The notes beneath the pieces were generated by a model. It had not been told where the DNA came from. It made no database searches and saw only the letters and a program-made list of their open reading frames with translations. The position numbers and the translations under genes were made by a program. Below are positions 33,556 through 42,014 of a stretch of 64,000 nucleotides of DNA, one piece after another. Origin of the DNA: Hyphomicrobium album (GTDB taxonomy: Bacteria > Pseudomonadota > Alphaproteobacteria > Rhizobiales > Hyphomicrobiaceae); assembly GCF_009708035.1 (NCBI RefSeq), contig NZ_WMBQ01000002.1:1054001-1118000 (forward strand), read 5' to 3'. Each line of letters begins with the position of its first letter. Positions within the stretch are counted from its first letter, which is position 1.

Positions 33556-34116
33556 TTAGCGTGCCGGCGTCAGCTCCGCGCGGATCTCGATGTCGACGGC
33601 TTCGCCGACCAAGAACGCGTAGGCGGTCATGTTGAAGTCGTTGCGGTTGATGCGCGTCTTGGCGCGAAACTGGCGGGCTCCGCCGGGACCGGGCGGTGTC
33701 AATGCCGAGTGCAGCACGATGGTGCGCGTGACGCCCTTGACGGTGATGTCACCGGTGATGTCGGCGCTCGTCGCGCTCTTCGCGCGCACGCTGCGGCTCT
33801 TGAAGCGCATCTGCGGGTAGCGGCCGACGTCAAAGAAATCTGCGCCGCGCAACTGGGCTTGGTAGTCGCCGGCGCGGAGCGTGCGCGTGTCGATGAGGGC
33901 ATCGACGGTGGTTTGCGTCTGGTCGGCGTCGTTGATGTTGGAAATGCCGGTGACGGAGGTGAAGCGGCCGGTGCCCGTCGAGATCGGCATGCTGTAGGAG
34001 AAGAGCACCTCAGACTTCTTCGGGTCGATGGTGTAGGCGACGGCCTGAGCGAAGGCGGGCGCAAACGACAGCCAGCAGGCGCCGGCGACGACGGCAATTC
34101 GGGTGGCGACAAGCAT
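33556..34116 (-). CDS. YceI-family periplasmic lipid-binding-type protein
   Basis: 186 residues from the ATG at 34116 (CAGGGGATTGGC upstream; longer starts at 34140 and 34173 exist). The signal peptide RIAVVAGACWLSFAPAFA-Q is followed by the YceI lipocalin-like barrel: VAYTIDPKKSEVLFSYSMP, GRYPQMRFKSRSVRA, ITGDITVKGVTRTIVLH and RINRNDFNMTAY. The family binds polyisoprenoids. It is widely distributed, and no partner cytochrome b561 gene is adjacent. Confidence 0.87.
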   Translation of the reverse strand: MLVATRIAVVAGACWLSFAPAFAQAVAYTIDPKKSEVLFSYSMPISTGTGRFTSVTGISNINDADQTQTTVDALIDTRTLRAGDYQAQLRGADFFDVGRYPQMRFKSRSVRAKSATSADITGDITVKGVTRTIVLHSALTPPGPGGARQFRAKTRINRNDFNMTAYAFLVGEAVDIEIRAELTPAR

Positions 34117-34291
34117 GCCAATCCCCTGCAATCGAGCCATAAAAGCGTGGACCCTGGCCGATTCGTCTAGCACGGGCGTTGCCTCTGTGACACACGTGAC
34201 GGATTAATGGTGAGCGCGGCTTTGAGAGGCCATGCACCCGCCCAATATTGAAGCCACACTCGCCAAGTGATTTGCCGGAAGGAGTGAACCG

Positions 34292-34627
34292 ATGCGATCT
34301 GCGCCGACCGTTGCCGCCCTTATGCTGGCCGCCTCGCTGCTGGCATCTCCGGCAGTGGCGTTCGACGTGCAGCACGGCGGCGGCGCGCCGGCGTCCGGCG
34401 GCTCGGCCAACTTGGCGCCCGATGCGACGTCGGTACCGGGCGTCAGCATCGATTCCGACCTGCGTGCGCAGCTCGGCCTCTCCGAGCAGAAGGCGGCCGC
34501 CGAGAGCAAGTCCGGCCTGCAGTTCAGCACCGGCGCGTTCGGCGCAGCCGGCATGCGCAATCCGACGGCGCTGGGCTACGACGAGAGCCCGTGGGTCGCG
34601 CCGCGCACCCGCGCCGGCCGCGACTGA
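34292..34627 (+). CDS. Small secreted protein, function unknown
   Basis: 111 residues. The signal peptide PTVAALMLAASLLASPAVA is followed by a Gly/Ser/Ala-rich mature chain containing QLGLSEQKAAAESKSGLQF and ending in PWVAPRTRAGRD. It is probably disordered. The ATG at 34292 follows GGAAGGAGTGAACCG. No family is recognised. It begins about 175 bases from the divergent YceI gene start. Confidence 0.6.
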   Translation: MRSAPTVAALMLAASLLASPAVAFDVQHGGGAPASGGSANLAPDATSVPGVSIDSDLRAQLGLSEQKAAAESKSGLQFSTGAFGAAGMRNPTALGYDESPWVAPRTRAGRD

Positions 34628-34990
34628 TCCCTCGCCTCCGCATCTACCTCGGATCCTGGAGCTCGCCGCGTAGCGGCGGCTAGCGACCGTCCATTCGCGC
34701 TGGGTTCCTGCATCGTCGCGAACTAATCCCCACGCACTTGTCCGCACGTGTGCTCACCCTGACCGCTGCCCCGCACGCTGGCCAAAGCAACTGAAGAAAA
34801 ATCACAAGCGCGTATGCCTTGGTCCGCTATGGGCCAAAAGCTGACGTGCGTTATCCTGTTTGCCTCACCCAGGGACAGCACGCTCGCTATCAGAATATTT
34901 CGCGGGAAACCCACATTTCAATTCACGGGCAGTCCACAGCAACCTTTAGAAACTGGACAGGCAGTTCACGGTCGTACCGCTCGGCACTAT
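34628..34990. other. Gene-free stretch, more AT-rich than its surroundings
   Basis: There is no frame with a credible ribosome site or composition. The segment around 34826-34860 (CTATGGGCCAAAAGCTGACG) resembles a short dispersed sequence seen in many Bradyrhizobium-like genomes; this is from memory and weak. The genes on both sides converge here. Confidence 0.5.
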
Positions 34991-35671
34991 CTAGATCTTT
35001 CTTGCGTAAACAACGCGGTTGTCACCCTCCGCATTCTTGTGCCAAAGCGGCGCCTCAAACGCGCACGAACGACTTAGCAAGGCGGCGATTTGGCGGTCTT
35101 GCCCAAGCCCAAATTCGAAAGCGAGCCAGCCGCCAGTCTTGAGATAAGTCACTGATTCATTGATCAGGCGGATATGCAGGGTGACGCCGTAAGGCCCGCC
35201 ATCGAACGCTTCGCGAGGTTCGCCGTCCAGTAGATGCGCGCGGTCTCCGCTCAAGAGCCGAGATGTCGAAATGTACGGCGGATTGCAGACGATGAGATCG
35301 ACTTGTCGCTCGAGACCAGTCCCCTGTAGCGGGACGAACATGTCTCCCTGCAGGGCGACGATGCGCTTCTCCAATCCGAGTCGCAGCACGTTGTGACGCG
35401 TAGTGATGATGGCATCGCCGCTGAGGTCACATGCCCGGACGCAGGCGTCGGCGCAATGCGTTGCAAGAGCGATTGCCAAGTTGCCCGACCCGCAGCACAT
35501 ATCGACGCAAACAGGGGCTGGTTCGATTTCGTCGAGCAGCTGGCGCGCCGCGCGGCCAAGGAGCTCGGTCTCCATTCTCGGACGGAGAACGTCGCCGTGA
35601 ATTTCGAGATCAATGCCTAGGAACCGGACGGAATTGTTGGTCTCAGGCTCAGTCTGACCAAACAACTCCAT
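34991..35671 (-). CDS. PrmC/HemK-like SAM-dependent methyltransferase
   Basis: 226 residues from the ATG at 35671, which follows GGTGGGGGAAATTGT. The Rossmann motif VCVDMCCGSGNLAIALA is motif I, and VDLIVCNPPYIS supplies the NPPY amide-methylation motif of N5-glutamine and related methyltransferases. PRMETELLG is the usual PRxETE motif of PrmC. It lacks a full N-terminal PrmC domain and is shorter than PrmC (about 280), with no prfA nearby, so the substrate is probably not RF1. Codon use and GC are lower than in flanking genes, which hints at transfer. Confidence 0.75.
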   Translation of the reverse strand: MELFGQTEPETNNSVRFLGIDLEIHGDVLRPRMETELLGRAARQLLDEIEPAPVCVDMCCGSGNLAIALATHCADACVRACDLSGDAIITTRHNVLRLGLEKRIVALQGDMFVPLQGTGLERQVDLIVCNPPYISTSRLLSGDRAHLLDGEPREAFDGGPYGVTLHIRLINESVTYLKTGGWLAFEFGLGQDRQIAALLSRSCAFEAPLWHKNAEGDNRVVYARKI

Positions 35672-36178
35672 ACAATTTCCCCCACCTTGAATAGCCTCGG
35701 CGCACAACGAACACGACTGTCGAGGCGCCGCAACGAACAGGCCCGACGATGGTTGAAATGACGTTTAAGTGCCGTGCTCAGCATGCTCGTTGACTACCTG
35801 CACGTGGCAATTGCCAGTGTTGCGACGGGAGAACGTACAGATGCTTCGAGAGAAAGTGGCGCGTTTCATACTGGCTCTCTCTCTGTGATGGGAACGTCGC
35901 GACTGAGTAGCGGCAGCAACCCTGCCAGCCGCTAACATCCACAAATTGTATACTCTCGCATTGAACATGGGAGGTGATGGCGGTGTCGCTGATGGCAGTG
36001 GCTTCTGCGGTACATCGTGATCAAGCAACCCCAGGATCTGACGGGCATGCGCTGAAAAAATATTTTTCGATGGTCAGTCCGCTTCGGGCGTGGCGGCGGC
36101 GCCCGGCCCTCGACGAGCGCCGCCGCAGGCATGCCGTGAGGGACCCCGCTGAGTCTCACGGCAAACTGTCTTTGATTG
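35672..36178. other. Long gene-free stretch with palindromes
   Basis: No convincing coding frame. It contains a perfect 12-base palindrome TGGCAATTGCCA at 35805-35816, and an 8-bp-stem hairpin GCCGTGAG...CTCACGGC at 36133-36162, downstream of the gene at 36179 read on the minus strand. Composition changes from AT-rich at the left to GC-rich near 36080-36130. It may be a decayed region. Confidence 0.5.
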
Positions 36179-36508
36179 TCAGGCTATGGCGGTAGTCCGC
36201 AGCTTGCGGCGCAAGTTCTTAAATTGGCCGCCCCGCACGAACGTCGGCTCATACGCCGCGCGTTCGGGTGTCAGGAAGACCCGGGCAATCCCGAGTGAGT
36301 TCATTTCCGCGCACAGTTGCTGGGTACTGTCGTCCAGGTTGGCGGCGATGAAAGCACTGTCGATCTGCTTCTGGTGAACCAGGAGGGATGCGCCGGCGAC
36401 ACTGACAACATGCACGGTTGCGCCGGACTCAACGAGACGTGCGCGCAGGTCAGAGACATCCGGCGTTTCGCCGACGATCAGAATTGTGGAGCCTTTGAGA
36501 TTTAGCAT
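36179..36508 (-). CDS. Degenerate single-domain receiver-like protein
   Basis: 109 residues from the ATG at 36508 (AAGGGTACCCACC upstream). It has a response-regulator-like layout: STILIVGETPDVSDLRARLV, a second strand in ATVHVVSVAGASLL, an IAANLDD loop and a GIARVFLTPE strand. The phospho-acceptor Asp position is Ala (IAANL for the usual ILDVNL), and the acidic pair after strand 1 is reduced to GET. It is therefore probably a pseudo-receiver that cannot be phosphorylated. It ends in a basic tail (FKNLRRKLRTTA). Without a structure-based search this assignment is moderate. Confidence 0.55.
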   Translation of the reverse strand: MLNLKGSTILIVGETPDVSDLRARLVESGATVHVVSVAGASLLVHQKQIDSAFIAANLDDSTQQLCAEMNSLGIARVFLTPERAAYEPTFVRGGQFKNLRRKLRTTAIA

Positions 36509-37032
36509 GGTGGGTACCCTTGGGGCGCGATGCGGTCGCGTTCCGTAGGAGCGAGCATGAGGCCCGCAGTCCCATCGACAGCCACCCAAGTGAGCGCAGC
36601 AGGTGACTGACAGAATGCAGCCGCGCAATCCGTACACTAGACCAACTCTAGTGCATGTTGCGATGCGAGATTTTGTGTCGTGGTCAGCAGGTGTTTAACG
36701 GAAGACGCCACCGGATGCCGCACGACTGCTGCCGGCCTCGCCGGGATCCCATGTCCGCTAATGGGCCATGAGCGGAAAGTCGACCGTCATCTCGTTCTGA
36801 GATGCCACCGCTTTCCGGACGAGGCAGCCCAAGCATCGGGGGTCAATGCCCAATCAATCCCTTGCCAACCTCGGACTTTCATCCATTCGGGGCCATCGCG
36901 GCGGTCGATGATCATCGCCCGAACCATCGAGCAAGCCTTTCCACACGGCTGTTGCCACTGGCGGTGTCACCGATGATCGATTTTAGACTGAGAGTGTGAA
37001 AGACGTATCGCGCGGCAGCAGGGAGCGGCAGC
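36509..37032. other. Gene-free stretch upstream of the BT1 transporter
   Basis: There are short frames on both strands, but none has a ribosome site plus coding-like composition. The last 20 bases carry the AGCAGGGAGCGGCAGC ribosome site of the gene at 37033. The stretch may hold the promoters of the divergent genes on either side; no clear sigma-70 boxes are visible. Confidence 0.5.
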
Positions 37033-38523
37033 ATGGCGGCGACGGAAACCTGGAATGGCGACTACCTCTGGCGCCAGTTCGAAGCAGCGCTGCTCAACCC
37101 GATCCGGGCCTTCCGGCCCCGCTACCTGCCGCTGTTGATGGTTTACTTCGCATACGGCGCCCTCGGCCTCATCGCGGTTGCCGAAAGCTTCTGGATCAAG
37201 AAGGCGCTGACGCTCAGCCCCGTGCAGCTCGCCGAGCTCGCAGTTTGGACGACGCTGCCGTGGACCGTGAAGATGGTATTCGGCGAGCTGGTCGACAGCG
37301 TGCCGATCCTCGGCTCGCAGCGGCGCGTCTACGTTTTTATCGGAGCGGGGTTCATTGCTACGGGCTTGTTGTTGCTCGCCGGTGCAGCCGGTGGCTGGCT
37401 GAGCTTCGCAAGCCCGGAAAATCTCTATCGCCTCGGCGCAGTGATCAGCGTGCTCGGCGTCGTGATCCAGGACGTGGTCGCCGATGCCATGAGCACCGAG
37501 GTCGTAGACCGGGAGAACCCGGACGGCACGCCGCGGCCGAAGGAGGATGTCGACCGCGACCTCGGCATGGTGCAGGTGCTCGGACGGCTCGCGCTGTCGG
37601 CTGGCATTTTCGCGGTTGCCGGCGTCGCTGGATGGATCGCCAGCGTCTACACCTACGAGACCGTATTCCTTGTCGGACTGATCATCCCGCTCATCTCCAT
37701 GAGCGGCGCCCTGCTCATTCGGCTGCGTCCGGTGGAGCGGCGTCCCATCGATTGGCGCATCCTCGGTGGCGGCATTGTCTTCGGCGTGTTCGTCGTCGCC
37801 GCGGCGCTGACCGGAATGCCCTACAATCAGGAGGTCGTTTTCATCGTCTCGATGGTCGTGGTGTGCGCCATGCTGTGGCGCATCGTCGGCGGCCTCGACC
37901 TCGAGACGCAGAAGGTGATCTTCTATGCGGCCCTGATCATTTTCGCCTATCGCGCCATGCCGCTCGCCGGCCAGGGCTACACGTGGTTCACGATCGACGT
38001 CTTGGGCTTCGACGAGGCGTTCCAAGGCGTGCTGGCGCAGATCGGGGCGGCGCTCGCGCTCGCCGGCATGTGGCTGTTCTCCGATGCGATCACGCGGCGT
38101 CCGGTGGCGCAGGTGCTGTTGTGGCTGACGGTGATCACGACCATCCTGTCGATCCCCGCGTTCGGGCTGACGCTCGGGCTCGCCAACTGGACCGAGCAGG
38201 TGTTCGGCTTCGGTGCGCGCACCATCGCCGTCATCGACACCGCGACGACGTCGCCCTTCGCCCAGCTCAGCATGATCCCATTGCTGACCCTGATCGCGAT
38301 CTATGCCCCTGCGGGGCACCGGGCGACGTGGTTCGCACTGATGGCGTCGCTGATGAACCTCGCGCTCGTCGCGGGACAGCTGCAAACCAAGTATTTGAAT
38401 GAAGTTTTTGTGGTCTCGCGCGGCAACTACGAGAACCTTCCATATATCGTCGGCATTTGTCTGATCGTCGGCCTCATCGTGCCGCTGGCAGCGATTTTCG
38501 CCGTCGGGCGCCGGTTGCAGTAG
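37033..38523 (+). CDS. BT1/FBT-family (folate-biopterin type) membrane transporter
   Basis: 496 residues with about twelve hydrophobic helices. The segment WTTLPWTVKMVFGELVDSVP followed by LGSQRRVYVFIGAG is the signature region of the BT1 family, a branch of the major facilitator superfamily that includes folate and biopterin carriers in protists and cyanobacteria. Further signs are VISVLGVVIQDVVADAMSTE and DRDLGMVQVLGRL. A bacterial substrate cannot be assigned; pterins are plausible because this organism uses tetrahydromethanopterin, but that is inference. The ATG at 37033 follows GCAGGGAGCGGCAGC. Confidence 0.8.
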   Translation: MAATETWNGDYLWRQFEAALLNPIRAFRPRYLPLLMVYFAYGALGLIAVAESFWIKKALTLSPVQLAELAVWTTLPWTVKMVFGELVDSVPILGSQRRVYVFIGAGFIATGLLLLAGAAGGWLSFASPENLYRLGAVISVLGVVIQDVVADAMSTEVVDRENPDGTPRPKEDVDRDLGMVQVLGRLALSAGIFAVAGVAGWIASVYTYETVFLVGLIIPLISMSGALLIRLRPVERRPIDWRILGGGIVFGVFVVAAALTGMPYNQEVVFIVSMVVVCAMLWRIVGGLDLETQKVIFYAALIIFAYRAMPLAGQGYTWFTIDVLGFDEAFQGVLAQIGAALALAGMWLFSDAITRRPVAQVLLWLTVITTILSIPAFGLTLGLANWTEQVFGFGARTIAVIDTATTSPFAQLSMIPLLTLIAIYAPAGHRATWFALMASLMNLALVAGQLQTKYLNEVFVVSRGNYENLPYIVGICLIVGLIVPLAAIFAVGRRLQ

Positions 38524-38590
38524 CCGCGTCAATCGTCGCCTAAGCTTTGCCGACGACACTCCCCGCGAACACAAGGATGGGAGGCTAAGC

Positions 38591-39043
38591 ATGAAACCGA
38601 CAGTCACGTGGATCCTGGTTGCCGACGGTGCGCACGCCCGCCTGCTCGCCAACCGCGGACCGGGCAAGGGCGTCGAGCAGCTCGAGGCGATCAATGGCGA
38701 TCACCGGCCCGATAGCGAGCTGGTGCGCGACGGCCTCGGCCGCTCATTCGAATCTTCGGGCTCGGCGGGCGACATGCGCCACGCCATCGAACCGCGCGTC
38801 GATCCGCATCGGGAGCTGAAGCGCGACTTCGCCAAGCACCTCGCCAAAATGCTGGCCCAGGGCCTGGCTGACAAGTCCTACGACCGGCTGGTGCTTGTCG
38901 CGCCGCCCACGGCGCTGGGCGACCTGCGCGCCTCGCTGTCCGAACCGGTGAAGCACGCCGTCTACGCCGAGCTCGACAAGGACCTGGTGAAGACGCCCAC
39001 CGCGGAGCTGCCCCAGCACCTCGGCGCCGTCATGCCTGTCTGA
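38591..39043 (+). CDS. Host-attachment-family protein
   Basis: 150 residues matching the 'host attachment protein' family (first linked to Agrobacterium plant attachment, now viewed as an eRF1-like RNase-fold relative): TVTWILVADGAHARLLANRG, PHRELKRDFAKHLAKMLAQG and RLVLVAPPTALGDLRASLS. It is cytoplasmic, with no signal, and the attachment role is not supported by location. The ATG at 38591 follows GATGGGAGGCTAAGC. Confidence 0.8.
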   Translation: MKPTVTWILVADGAHARLLANRGPGKGVEQLEAINGDHRPDSELVRDGLGRSFESSGSAGDMRHAIEPRVDPHRELKRDFAKHLAKMLAQGLADKSYDRLVLVAPPTALGDLRASLSEPVKHAVYAELDKDLVKTPTAELPQHLGAVMPV

Positions 39044-39053
39044 CCGCCGTTAA

Positions 39054-39172
39054 GTGTCATCTCGGGGGTCATGCCGGAGGCATGCTTTCAGCATGTCCCC
39101 GGGATCCAGCGAACCGCGCGCTCCGCCTCCAGCCGAACGATGGATCCCGGCAACGAGTGCCGGGATGACACT
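39054..39172. repeat. Nested inverted repeat between the host-attachment and DUF2946 genes
   Basis: Outer arms GTGTCATCTCGG (39054-39065) and CCGGGATGACAC (39160-39171) pair almost fully. Inner arms CCGGGATCCAGCG and CGATGGATCCCGG also pair. The CCGGGATCCA wording is typical of dispersed intergenic repeats in Rhizobiales (from memory). The long open frame that crosses it is not taken as coding. Confidence 0.7.
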
Positions 39173-39244
39173 TTCACTTGCCGCGAGAGGACTGTGGCGC
39201 GTTGGCTCTTGAGGCCGGGCAACTTCGCCGCTAACGTCGCGGCC

Positions 39245-39616
39245 ATGGTTTGGGGAGTAAAGCGTACGCATCGTCGGACGGCCGCGGCCTTGGCGCTGCT
39301 GGGCGTCGCGTTCTATGCGCTGCTCCTCCCCGGGCACCTTACGTCGCAGTTCTCCGCGCAGCTTTATCGCGCCGACGTCGGCATGTTCGCCGACTCGATG
39401 TGCTCGCCCGACGGCTCCAATCCGGCGCTGCCGGCGTCGAGCTGTCCGATCTGCAAGGGCCTCGCGGCTTTCCAGCTCGCCCTCGCGACGCCTGACACTG
39501 CATTGCTGCCGGTGATGCCGCACGCCTCGCCAGTCCTCACCATTGTGCAGGACGACGTCGCCGGCGTAGCCGTCCCCCATCCGCGCAGCCGCGGCCCCCC
39601 ACCTCTCTACGCCTGA
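39245..39616 (+). CDS. DUF2946-type small membrane protein
   Basis: 123 residues from the ATG at 39245; a GTG at 39194 with GAGAGGACT upstream is an alternative, and the region before it is repeat sequence. One N-terminal hydrophobic helix (TAAALALLGVAFYALLLPG) is followed by a periplasmic segment with CSPDG and SSCPICKGLAAFQLAL. The CPIC pair and a downstream His are characteristic of DUF2946. These small proteins often neighbour TonB receptors and copper genes, as here. Confidence 0.7.
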   Translation: MVWGVKRTHRRTAAALALLGVAFYALLLPGHLTSQFSAQLYRADVGMFADSMCSPDGSNPALPASSCPICKGLAAFQLALATPDTALLPVMPHASPVLTIVQDDVAGVAVPHPRSRGPPPLYA

Positions 39617-39744
39617 GAACGGATCGTCGGAGACGCGCCAGCTGCATGTATGCGGCAGCACTCCGTCGCCGCTCTATGCACGCGTAGCCGCATTGCCGCG
39701 CCCTGTCGCCGGCATGCCGAGTGGTGTTGGGGGAGTCGAGTACC

Positions 39745-41970
39745 ATGTACCGGAGTACGAAGGCGTCGCTCGTATGCGCGACTGCCGTAGCTGTTACGAG
39801 CATTCTAGTGGCTGAGCCCGCGGGCGCCCAGTCGGCCAAGCCGGAAGCGACGCCGTTGCCGCCCGTGATTGTCGAGCAGAGCGCCGTGCCGGCGCCAGCC
39901 AAGAAAGCCAAGAAGAAGTCAGCCAAAACGAAGCCCGCGGCGCCCGCAACGGCGGCAACCAGCGAGCCTGCCGCCCCGGCGGCGAGCGCTGCCAGCGGCG
40001 TCGCCGCTACTCGTTCGGGCAGCCTCTCGGTACCCAGCACCGCAGAAGCGCGCGCCGAGATCGAACAAACACCCGGCGGCGTCGAGCTGGTGCCGGCCGA
40101 GGCCTATAAGGCCTCCACCCCATCCGCGACCATCAAGGACGCGCTCGACTATGTGCCGGGTGTGTTCGTGCAGCCGAAGTGGGGGGAGGATTCACGCCTG
40201 TCGATCCGCGGCTCGAGCCTGTCGCGCAACTTCCACCTGCGCGGCGTCCAGCTGTTCATGGACGGCATCCCGATCAACACCGCGGACGGATACGGTGACT
40301 TCCAGGAGATCGACCCGACGGCCTACCGCTACATCGAGGTCTATAAGGGCGCCAACGCGCTGCGCTACGGCGCCAATTCGCTCGGCGGCGCCATCAACTT
40401 CGTCATGCCCACGGGTTACGACGCCGACGCTTTCGGCGCGCGCGTCGACATGGGCAGCTTCGGCTTTCACAAGCTCGCGGCGAGTTCCGGCGGTGTCGCG
40501 GGCCCGGTCGACTATTTCATCACCGGCACCTGGCAGGAGCAGGACGGCTTCCGCGACCATAGCTGGGGCGAGAGCGGGCGCGGCGCCATGAACGTCGGCT
40601 ATCGCCTGTCGGAGAACGCCGAGACGCGCTTCTACGTCAATGCCAACTGGGTGCGTCAGCGCATCCCGGGCGCGGTGACCAAGAAGAGCGCCCTGACGTC
40701 ACCGGAGACCGCGGCAGCTGGAAACATTGTCATGGACCAGCAGCGCAACATCGACACGCTGCGCATCGCCAACAAGACGGCAATCCGCGTCACCCCGGGC
40801 ACGCTGGTCGAGTTCGGCGCCTTCGGCGTCGATCGCCACCTGATGCATCCGATCTTCCAATGGCTCGACTACGAGTACGAGGACTACGGCGGCTTTGCGC
40901 GGATCACCGACGACAGCCGCATCGCCGGGTTCAAGAACCGCTTCATCGCCGGCGTCAACCTGCACAATGGAGAAATCGACAACAAGCAGTATCAAAACCT
41001 TCCCGGCGCGGTGAAGGGCAACTTGCTGTCGAGCTCCCTCGACAAGTCGGCGAACGTCTCGGCCTATGTCGAGAATTCGTTCTATTTCATGCCGGATGTC
41101 GCTTTCGTCGCCGGCACGCAGTTCCTGCATGCGACGCGCGACCGCGATGCGCGCTTCAACAGCGTCAGCGGCGAGACCAAGTTCGATCTCTGGAGCCCAA
41201 AGGTCGGACTACTGTGGGACGTGGCGCGCGAGTGGCAGGTGTTCGGCAACATCTCACGCTCGGCCGAAGCGCCGAGCTTCGGCGAGAGCGTTGCCCTGCA
41301 GAAGATTCCGTTCACCGCTATCAAGCCGCAGCGGGCGACGACATATGAGATCGGTACGCGCGGCCGAACCGCGGACTACACCTGGGACCTGTCGGTCTAC
41401 CGCGCCAACATCGACGACGAGCTCATCTGCTTCACGGCTGCCGGTCAGCCGAACAACACCTGCCAAGTCGGCAATGCCGATAAGACGGTCCACCAGGGCG
41501 TCGAGCTCGGGTTCGGCGCGGCCCTAGTGCGCGGGGTATTCGCGGGCGGCGCTAAGTCCGACGAGCTGTGGCTGAACACAGCCTACACCTTCAGCGACTT
41601 TCGCTACGACGACGATGTACTGTGGGGAAACAACGAGCTGCCCGGCGCCCCGCGACACTATGTACGCGGCGAGCTGATCTACAAGCACCCCTCGGGCGTT
41701 TATGTCGGACCGAACGTCGAGTGGGTACCGGAGGCGTATTTCGTCGACAGCGCCAACTCGTTCACTACGCAGGCCTATGCAATCTGGGGCGCTAAAATCG
41801 GCTTCGACGACGGCGGTCCTATCGCAGCGTATATCGAAGGTCGCAACTTGTCCGACGAGGCTTACATTTCTTCAACGGCCATTGCTGCCAATGTGAATGG
41901 CATCGATACGGCGCTGTTTGAGCCGGGCAATGGGCGCGCCCTCTACGCGGGCGTCCAGGTGCGTTGGTGA
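39745..41970 (+). CDS. TonB-dependent outer-membrane receptor
   Basis: 741 residues. The signal peptide is followed by a long Lys/Ala/Pro linker, then a plug domain at about residues 120-240 (VPAEAYKASTPSATIKDALD, YVPGVFVQPKWGEDSRLSIR, MDGIPINTADGYGDFQEIDP, YGANSLGGAINFVMPTG) and a 22-strand barrel ending in YAGVQVRW. No N-terminal signalling domain is present. The ligand is not proven: flanking DUF2946 and YcnI-PCuAC genes point to copper or a copper chelate, while a lanthanide role cannot be excluded in a XoxF organism. The ATG at 39745 follows GGGGGAGTCGAGTACC. Confidence 0.88.
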   Translation: MYRSTKASLVCATAVAVTSILVAEPAGAQSAKPEATPLPPVIVEQSAVPAPAKKAKKKSAKTKPAAPATAATSEPAAPAASAASGVAATRSGSLSVPSTAEARAEIEQTPGGVELVPAEAYKASTPSATIKDALDYVPGVFVQPKWGEDSRLSIRGSSLSRNFHLRGVQLFMDGIPINTADGYGDFQEIDPTAYRYIEVYKGANALRYGANSLGGAINFVMPTGYDADAFGARVDMGSFGFHKLAASSGGVAGPVDYFITGTWQEQDGFRDHSWGESGRGAMNVGYRLSENAETRFYVNANWVRQRIPGAVTKKSALTSPETAAAGNIVMDQQRNIDTLRIANKTAIRVTPGTLVEFGAFGVDRHLMHPIFQWLDYEYEDYGGFARITDDSRIAGFKNRFIAGVNLHNGEIDNKQYQNLPGAVKGNLLSSSLDKSANVSAYVENSFYFMPDVAFVAGTQFLHATRDRDARFNSVSGETKFDLWSPKVGLLWDVAREWQVFGNISRSAEAPSFGESVALQKIPFTAIKPQRATTYEIGTRGRTADYTWDLSVYRANIDDELICFTAAGQPNNTCQVGNADKTVHQGVELGFGAALVRGVFAGGAKSDELWLNTAYTFSDFRYDDDVLWGNNELPGAPRHYVRGELIYKHPSGVYVGPNVEWVPEAYFVDSANSFTTQAYAIWGAKIGFDDGGPIAAYIEGRNLSDEAYISSTAIAANVNGIDTALFEPGNGRALYAGVQVRW

Positions 41971-42014
41971 TGATCGCAAGGTTGAAGCAAAGAACAATGC
42001 TTGGGAGAGATGAA

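Noticed and set aside
34819-35142. Possible small proteins in the AT-rich gap before the methyltransferase
   Set aside because: Frames on both strands lack ribosome sites, signal peptides or any pattern; the sequence looks like decayed or repeat DNA.
36967-38694. Long minus-strand frame opposite the BT1 transporter
   Set aside because: Arg/His/Asp-rich shadow translation with no hydrophobic core or motif; the plus strand encodes a coherent membrane protein.
39745-41970. Lanthanide (LutH-like) receptor role for the TonB protein
   Set aside because: Neighbouring genes are copper-type, no lut transporter genes are present, and sequence alone cannot show a lanthanide ligand.
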